Positions 5,918 to 9,242 of a stretch of DNA of 9,242 nt are shown here, piece by piece. Origin of the DNA: Planctomycetaceae bacterium (lineage in GTDB: Bacteria; Planctomycetota; Phycisphaerae; Phycisphaerales; SM1A02); contig NYVB01000086.1 of the NCBI GenBank assembly GCA_002684315.1, forward strand, positions 3,523-12,764, written 5' to 3'. Position 1 is the first letter of the stretch. Each line of letters begins with the position of its first letter. A model generated the notes under the pieces. That model was not told where the DNA came from. It made no database searches and worked only from the letters and a program-made list of their open reading frames with translations. A program made the translations under genes and the position numbers.

Positions 5918-7138
5918 ATGAACACCACCATCTCACCGTCGTCCCGAGGCTTCAACGCCCCGACATCACCGATTCGCGCCCTCGAGGCCGCCTCCAGGGC
6001 CGCCGTCGAATCGGGCAAGACCGTCCACTTCATGAACATCGGTCAGCCCGACATCGCGACGCCTCGCGGCATGATCGATGCCTATCGAAACTACGACGAG
6101 AAGGTCCTGGCCTATTCGCCCAGCGACGGCTATCCGGCGTATCGGGAGGCACTCGCGTCAGACTATTACGGCAAGGTCGTCGGTACGCTGGCTCCGATCA
6201 CCGCCGAGGACATCGTGGTCACCGTGGGAGGTTCGGAAGCGCTTCTGTTCGCGATCGCCGCCGTCACCGATCCCGGGGACGAGATTCTCGTGTGCGAGCC
6301 TTACTACACGAACTACGCCGGGTACACGCATCTGCTTGGAGTGACCGCGGCTGCGGTGACCACCCACGTGAAGGATGGCTATCAGATCGATCCCGCGATG
6401 ATCGAAGCCGCCATCACCGAAAAGACCCGCGCGATCGTGCTGCCGACCCCGGGCAATCCCACCGGGGTGGTGCTTTCGTTCGAAGATCTCGAGAGAATCA
6501 CCGAGATCTGCACCCGCCACGGACTCTTCTTCATCTGTGACGAGGTCTATCGTGAATTCGTCTACGACCAACCCGCGGGAACGCTCGCCCCCTCGATGCT
6601 CGCGGTTCCGGGTGCCGAGGACATCGCCATCGTGATCGACTCGGTGTCCAAGCGATACAGCGCCTGTGGCGCGCGGGTGGGCTGCCTCGTCACGCGAAAC
6701 AAGGACGTTCGTCGCGCGGCGCTTCATTTCGCGCAGGCTCGTCTCTCGCCGGCGACCGTCGATCAGCTTGCCGGCATGGCCGCGCTCTCGACGCCTCCCA
6801 CCTACTTCGCGGAAGTGATCGAGACCTATCGCGAGCGTCGTGACGTCCTGGTCGCGGGTCTGGAGTCGATCGGCATTTCGGTTCCCGCGCCCGAAGGTGC
6901 CTTCTACATCGCGGCGCCGTTGCCGGTCGAGGATGCCGCGGACTTCTGCAGCTGGCTCGTCAGTGACTTCGAACTCGAGGGTGAGACGCTCTGCATGGCG
7001 CCCCTGGGTGGGTTCTACACCACCGAAGGACTCGGTCGGAACGAAGTTCGCATGGCCTATGTTCTGGACAAGGACGTCATCACCCGGTGCGTCGCGATTC
7101 TCGAGGCTGGTCTGAAAGCCTATTCCGAGAGGGGTTGA
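5918..7138 (+). CDS. Class I PLP-dependent aminotransferase, aspartate aminotransferase-like
   Basis: A 406-residue cytoplasmic fold-type I aminotransferase that should move an amino group between an amino acid and a 2-oxo acid. Family features are NIGQPDI (40-46, substrate end), YSPSDGYPAYREALA (66-80), GGSEALLFA (104-112, phosphate side), PTPGNPTGVV (176-185, NPTG Asn to the PLP ring oxygen), DEVYREF (208-214, Asp to the PLP nitrogen), SVSKRYSACGARVG (242-255) with Schiff-base Lys245, and NEVRMAYV (375-382) whose Arg378 binds the substrate alpha-carboxylate. I started at 5918 because GGAG lies 7 bases upstream and the family core follows soon after; an ATG at 5879 has no ribosome site. Substrate is not readable from sequence, and aspartate or another acidic or aromatic amino acid is possible. 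The phosphofructokinase gene begins 5 bases after its stop, so they are likely co-transcribed. Confidence 0.93.
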   Translation: MNTTISPSSRGFNAPTSPIRALEAASRAAVESGKTVHFMNIGQPDIATPRGMIDAYRNYDEKVLAYSPSDGYPAYREALASDYYGKVVGTLAPITAEDIVVTVGGSEALLFAIAAVTDPGDEILVCEPYYTNYAGYTHLLGVTAAAVTTHVKDGYQIDPAMIEAAITEKTRAIVLPTPGNPTGVVLSFEDLERITEICTRHGLFFICDEVYREFVYDQPAGTLAPSMLAVPGAEDIAIVIDSVSKRYSACGARVGCLVTRNKDVRRAALHFAQARLSPATVDQLAGMAALSTPPTYFAEVIETYRERRDVLVAGLESIGISVPAPEGAFYIAAPLPVEDAADFCSWLVSDFELEGETLCMAPLGGFYTTEGLGRNEVRMAYVLDKDVITRCVAILEAGLKAYSERG

Positions 7139-7143
7139 ACACC

Positions 7144-8436
7144 ATGACTCAACGACAAGCAAGCGGTGCACTGGGAATCGTGGTGGGGGGCGGTCCGGCT
7201 CCCGGAATCAATGCCGTCATCGCCGCGGCGACCATTCGAACTCGGCTGTCGGGGACGCGTGTCGTCGGTATTCAGAATGGCTTCGAGCGATTGATGGCGT
7301 CCGATGCCGTCGAGGCCGAGGCCTTTCGCGAACTCGAGATCCAGGATGTCTCGCGAATTCATTTTCGCGGAGGTTCCATGCTCGGCACCTCCCGGGCGAA
7401 CCCCACGAAGAGCGATGACATGCTCGATCAGGTGCTCGAGAATCTGGGATCCGCCGGAATCGACAAGCTGGTGACCATCGGCGGGGACGACACCTCCTTC
7501 ACCTGCTCCCGGCTGGCCGAACGTTCGGGCGGGGCGCTCTCCGTGGCGCATGTTCCCAAGACCATCGACAACGATCTGGACCTGCCACCTTCTATCGACC
7601 CCTTCGGCTACCAGACCGCGCGCGCGGTCGGCGTCGAGGTGGTCCAGAACCTGATGGTCGATGCCAAGACCACCAACCGCTGGTATCTGGTGATCGCGAT
7701 GGGTCGCAAGGCCGGTCATCTCGCACTCGGCATCGGCAAGGCCGCGGGTGCGACGCTCACGGTGGTTCCCGAGGAATGCGATGCGTCCGGCATGTCGCTT
7801 GATCGGCTGGCGGACATTCTCGCCGGTTCCATCATCAAGCGTCGTTCGGAAGGCCGCGGAGATGGTGTCGCGGTCGTCGCCGAAGGAGTCGCGCTGGCGT
7901 TCGATCCCGCGGAGCTTGAAGCTCTTGAAAACCTCGAGCGAGACGAACATGGACACGTCAGGCTTGCGGAAGTCGATCTGGGCAACCTGCTCAAGGATGC
8001 CGTGCATGAACGCCTGCAAGCCTTCGGGATCGACTGCACGCTGGTCTCCAAGAACATCGGCTACGAACTTCGATGCGCCGATCCGGTTCCCAGCGACATG
8101 GAGTACTGCCGTGATCTCGGGTATTGCGCGGGCAAGTATCTGCTCGAAGGGGGCTCCGGTGACCTGATCTCGATGCAGGGCGGCAGGTTCATTCCGATTC
8201 CGCTCACCGATCTTCTCGACCCTGCCACCGGTCGCATGCAGGTGCGCATGATCGATGTGTCCAGCACCCGCTACGGCATCTCCCGAAGCTACATGATCAG
8301 ACTTCGAAGATCGGATTTCACGGATCCCGAGTCGCTCGCTCGTCTGGCGTCGACTTCGGGAATGTCATCCGAGCTGTTTCGCGAGCGTTTCGAATACCTG
8401 GTCGATGGGGAACTGCCTCCTCTCGTCCTTCGTTGA
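7144..8436 (+). CDS. pfp: 6-phosphofructokinase, probably pyrophosphate-dependent
   Basis: A 430-residue phosphofructokinase-family enzyme that phosphorylates fructose 6-phosphate to fructose 1,6-bisphosphate in glycolysis. The N-terminal nucleotide/PPi loop is GGGPAPGINAVI (15-26). The donor-selecting residues point to pyrophosphate: GGDDT (113-117) has Asp where ATP enzymes have Gly, and PKTIDND (138-144) has Lys where ATP enzymes usually have Gly, with the catalytic Asp in TIDND. MGRKAGH (186-192) and the GYELRCADPVPSDMEYCRDLG segment starting near 306 are usual for this clade. PPi-type enzymes run near equilibrium and can also act in gluconeogenesis. I chose the ATG at 7144, which follows GAGGGG and gives a start a few residues before the glycine loop. 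Donor assignment is by residue rule, so enzyme assay would settle it. Confidence 0.92.
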   Translation: MTQRQASGALGIVVGGGPAPGINAVIAAATIRTRLSGTRVVGIQNGFERLMASDAVEAEAFRELEIQDVSRIHFRGGSMLGTSRANPTKSDDMLDQVLENLGSAGIDKLVTIGGDDTSFTCSRLAERSGGALSVAHVPKTIDNDLDLPPSIDPFGYQTARAVGVEVVQNLMVDAKTTNRWYLVIAMGRKAGHLALGIGKAAGATLTVVPEECDASGMSLDRLADILAGSIIKRRSEGRGDGVAVVAEGVALAFDPAELEALENLERDEHGHVRLAEVDLGNLLKDAVHERLQAFGIDCTLVSKNIGYELRCADPVPSDMEYCRDLGYCAGKYLLEGGSGDLISMQGGRFIPIPLTDLLDPATGRMQVRMIDVSSTRYGISRSYMIRLRRSDFTDPESLARLASTSGMSSELFRERFEYLVDGELPPLVLR

Positions 8437-8517
8437 TGGTCGCTTCCGTTCCGGAGCGCCTCCGGGCCCGGACGTCCTCTCATTCATGATTCCCTTCACG
8501 CATCGTCGGAGATCACC
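8437..8517. other. Gap between pfp and the phosphatase gene, with G+C-rich palindromes
   Basis: This 81-base gap holds CCGGAG/CTCCGG, a perfect 6-bp stem with a 3-base loop at 8451-8465. It overlaps a perfect 12-bp palindrome TCCGGGCCCGGA at 8461-8472. The two hairpins share bases and exclude each other. A C/T-rich stretch, but no clean T-run, follows. They may act as a weak terminator after pfp or reduce read-through into the phosphatase gene, whose GGAG ribosome site sits 6 bases before its ATG. Confidence 0.45.
8451..8472 (+). terminator. Possible weak terminator hairpin(s) after pfp
   Basis: The hairpin 8451-8465 starts 15 bases after the pfp stop, as terminators do. The alternative palindrome 8461-8472 is self-complementary without a loop. 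The lack of a T-tract keeps this tentative. Confidence 0.3.
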
Positions 8518-9242
8518 ATGTCACGCACCTTCATCTCCCCCTGTCTTTGCGCACTTCTGGGGTTCCTGTCCGCGTGGCTCGGCGGCGTCGAGTCGGCGTT
8601 CGGAGACGACGCGATCGGCATTCTTGAATCAGTTCGACCCGGTGGTGAAGGGGGCGTCGAGACGTGGCGCATCGACGGCAACGACTATCTGTTCGTCCCC
8701 GACGCGGCGTCGGCGAAGGCTGAAGCGGTCTCCAGTCACGTGCCCGGTCGTCTCGTGGGCGTCAGATACGAGGTCCGGGACGGGGTTCGATACGCGACCA
8801 TGATCCAGCCTCTTCTCTACGGTCCGGACGCGATCCAGGACGGACCGCACCTGATCTGGAAGGATGCGACCACCGCCACCATGATCACCGTCGTGGACGG
8901 CGAGGTGATTCGGACCGAATTCAATGATGTCTCCCGCGGTGATGAACTTCCGACGCCCAGCCGAAGCGTTCCCGTGATCCGGGTGGGTTCCAGGACCGAG
9001 GCGCCCACCGCATCGTGGCCCGATGCCGAACGAATTCTCGCCGTCAGCGATCTCGAGGGAAATCGGGAGACCTTTCTCACCTTTCTCAAGGGAAACGGCG
9101 TGGTGAACGACCGCGGCGACTGGATCTGGGGTGATGGTCATCTGGTCCTGAACGGAGACATCGTCGATCGTGGTGACGAAGTGACCGAGCTTCTCTGGTT
9201 GGTTCGTCGACTCGAGCGCCAGGCACGTGCCTCGGGAGGCCG
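8518..9242 (+). CDS. Exported calcineurin-like (PPP-type) metallophosphatase, N-terminal part (runs off right edge)
   Basis: The first 241 residues of a metallophosphatase are present. The N-terminus (MSRTFISPCLCALLGFLSAW onward) looks like a Sec signal peptide with an Arg and then a hydrophobic core at about 9-23; AFG|DD near residue 29 is a possible cleavage site, predicting export to the periplasm or beyond. A variable region of about 140 residues follows. The phosphatase domain then opens with ILAVSDLEGN (173-182) and GDGHLVLNGDIVDRGDEVTE (205-224), the first two metal-binding motifs of PPP-family enzymes. Glu replaces the usual His in the first D-x-H-G motif, which I recall as normal for a bacterial subfamily related to Shewanella-like phosphatases. 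The GNHE and later His motifs lie beyond the window. The substrate (phosphoprotein or small phosphoester) is unknown. GGAG 6 bases upstream supports the start. Confidence 0.85.
   Translation, partial: MSRTFISPCLCALLGFLSAWLGGVESAFGDDAIGILESVRPGGEGGVETWRIDGNDYLFVPDAASAKAEAVSSHVPGRLVGVRYEVRDGVRYATMIQPLLYGPDAIQDGPHLIWKDATTATMITVVDGEVIRTEFNDVSRGDELPTPSRSVPVIRVGSRTEAPTASWPDAERILAVSDLEGNRETFLTFLKGNGVVNDRGDWIWGDGHLVLNGDIVDRGDEVTELLWLVRRLERQARASGG

Noticed and set aside
6158..7171. A long open frame on the minus strand (337 codons) opposite the aminotransferase gene
   Set aside because: It is antisense to a gene with complete family motifs, its translation is low-complexity Arg/Gly/His/Asp-rich without recognisable motifs, and long antisense frames are expected from high-G+C codon bias.
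7120..8019. A long minus-strand open frame (299 codons) opposite the phosphofructokinase gene
   Set aside because: Same reason: it mirrors a clear pfp gene and resembles no protein family.

Overview
The window reads as the chromosome of a Gram-negative bacterium of roughly 60% G+C. Lipopolysaccharide-core genes (a heptosyltransferase-like GT9 enzyme and a GmhB-like phosphatase), a human-type adenylosuccinate lyase, a pyrophosphate-type phosphofructokinase and a secreted PPP-like phosphatase together suggest a planctomycete, perhaps of the Phycisphaerae. That placement is inference from gene content, not proof.

The layout is two divergent blocks. Everything from 5821 leftward is on the minus strand, and everything from 5918 rightward is on the plus strand, with a 96-base promoter gap between them. 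The minus block begins with a tightly coupled four-gene operon (3296-5821): a GmhB-like HAD phosphatase, an unrecognised 87-residue protein, a GT9 heptosyltransferase-like enzyme and plsY. Each of its three junctions is an ATGA stop/start overlap. The operon joins heptose/LPS-core assembly to the first acylation step of phospholipid synthesis, so it is an envelope operon.

Downstream on the same strand are a GT-B-type glycosyltransferase (1725-2954) and an extended SDR sugar-nucleotide epimerase resembling GDP-mannose 3,5-epimerase (641-1597), probably for surface polysaccharide. Last comes the 5' part of purB, which runs off the left edge. Between plsY and the glycosyltransferase gene is a 341-base stretch with no intact gene. 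It holds the plus-strand C-terminal remnant of a SAM-dependent C-methyltransferase (as in deoxysugar biosynthesis) next to an A+T-rich segment, which suggests an old rearrangement joint in the surface-sugar region.

The plus block holds a class I aminotransferase, then 5 bases later a PPi-type phosphofructokinase, then a short gap with G+C-rich palindromes, and a signal-peptide-bearing metallophosphatase that runs off the right edge.

I did not find a clearly new multi-gene system. The main points of interest are the methyltransferase remnant, the lack of any ATG/GTG/TTG start at the expected N-terminus of purB, and the unknown small protein locked into the envelope operon. There are no recognisable rRNA, tRNA, CRISPR, insertion-sequence or phage features.
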